This document shows positions 12,048 to 12,232 of a DNA stretch of 12,232 bases, piece after piece. This DNA comes from Candidatus Roizmanbacteria bacterium. GTDB taxonomy: Bacteria; Patescibacteriota; Microgenomatia; UBA1406. The translations under genes and the position numbers were made by a program. Positions within the stretch are counted from its first letter, which is position 1. Every line of letters begins with the position of its first letter. The notes below the pieces were generated by a model, which saw only the letters and a program-made list of their open reading frames with translations, was not told where the DNA came from and made no database searches. The stretch spans positions 1 through 12,232 of the forward strand of contig JANLHK010000049.1 in the NCBI GenBank assembly GCA_024653645.1, written 5' to 3'.

Positions 12048-12232
12048 ATGGGGTTTGACCCATATACTGCCCTCTGGGTTTCGTACTCTTCGTTATCTGA
12101 TTTTAGTCAGTGTCCTCGCTCGTATTATCTGAAGAATATCTATCGTGATAAGGCCAGTGGTAAAAAAATTAAGCTGGTCAGTCCTCCGCTTTCAGTAGGA
12201 CAAGCTGTTCACGAAGTCATTGAATTGTTGGC
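12048..12232 (+). CDS. PD-(D/E)XK nuclease family protein (N-terminal part)
   Basis: This open frame runs off the window end after 61 codons. The motif WVSYSSLSDFSQCPRSYYLKNI (residues 10-31) is the S-SL-x5-CP-x-YYL signature that starts RecB/AddB/Cas4-type nucleases, in which the cysteine often ligates an iron-sulfur cluster. PPLSVGQAVHEVIELL (about 46-61) matches nuclease motif I (G-x-x-x-H). The catalytic D/E-x-K lies beyond the window. The ATG lies 2 nt after the previous stop without a Shine-Dalgarno sequence. A DNA repair role is likely, but RecB-like CPR proteins of this type are not assigned to one pathway. Confidence 0.8.
   Translation, partial: MGFDPYTALWVSYSSLSDFSQCPRSYYLKNIYRDKASGKKIKLVSPPLSVGQAVHEVIELL

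Noticed and set aside
1..12232. CRISPR arrays, insertion sequences, long inverted repeats or attachment sites
   Set aside because: No regularly spaced repeats, transposase genes or terminal repeats were seen on either strand. All intergenic gaps are under about 150 bp.

Overview
The window looks like a piece of a Candidate Phyla Radiation (Patescibacteria) genome. It is dense with short genes and carries families that I associate mainly with that group: DUF5652, DUF5674, a divergent SAM-hydrolase-like protein, a 4-TM protein with an 'EYLVKKAPALP' amphipathic N-terminus, and a PD-(D/E)XK protein with an early cysteine. Both tRNA genes lack an encoded CCA. TGA acts as a normal stop (DUF5674, transketolase), which argues against the TGA=Gly code of Gracilibacteria/Absconditabacteria. 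No finer taxonomy can be supported from the sequence alone. No mobile element, CRISPR array or phage module is visible; this reads as ordinary chromosome.

Layout. 1-712: 3' end of a YibE/F-like membrane protein, then tRNA-Pro(GGG). 745-1797: an unknown membrane-anchored extracytoplasmic protein converging with a Nudix hydrolase. 1835-2456: a two-gene unit (DUF5674 plus a small partner, ATGA overlap) closed by an intrinsic terminator. 2481-4387: a four-helix holin-4_2-like membrane protein, a VKOR-family disulfide-generating protein, and a DUF2130 coiled-coil/nuclease-like protein. The last of these overlaps, tail to tail, an ABC exporter on the minus strand (4365-6137). 6183-9253: an overlapping three-gene unit of ATP-cone/Mrr-like nuclease, animal-type transketolase and HIT hydrolase. 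9299-10364: SAM hydroxide adenosyltransferase-like protein and DUF5652. 10400-11560: tRNA-Met(CAT), mscL and an S51-like peptidase. 11581-12232: a 4-TM protein and the start of a PD-(D/E)XK nuclease.

Gene expression is the most striking theme. I see no properly spaced Shine-Dalgarno sequence before any CDS start in the window. Most transcription units instead have a -10 element (often the extended form TGnTAnnnT) ending 6-12 nt before the ATG, which predicts leaderless or nearly leaderless mRNAs. The same promoter type precedes both tRNAs. mscL begins one base after the tRNA-Met discriminator base, so normal tRNA 3' processing would itself create a leaderless mscL mRNA.

No single large novel system is evident. 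The best leads are the tRNA-Met/mscL arrangement, the leaderless promoter pattern, the ATP-cone nuclease in an operon with a human-like transketolase, and the DUF5674 bicistron.
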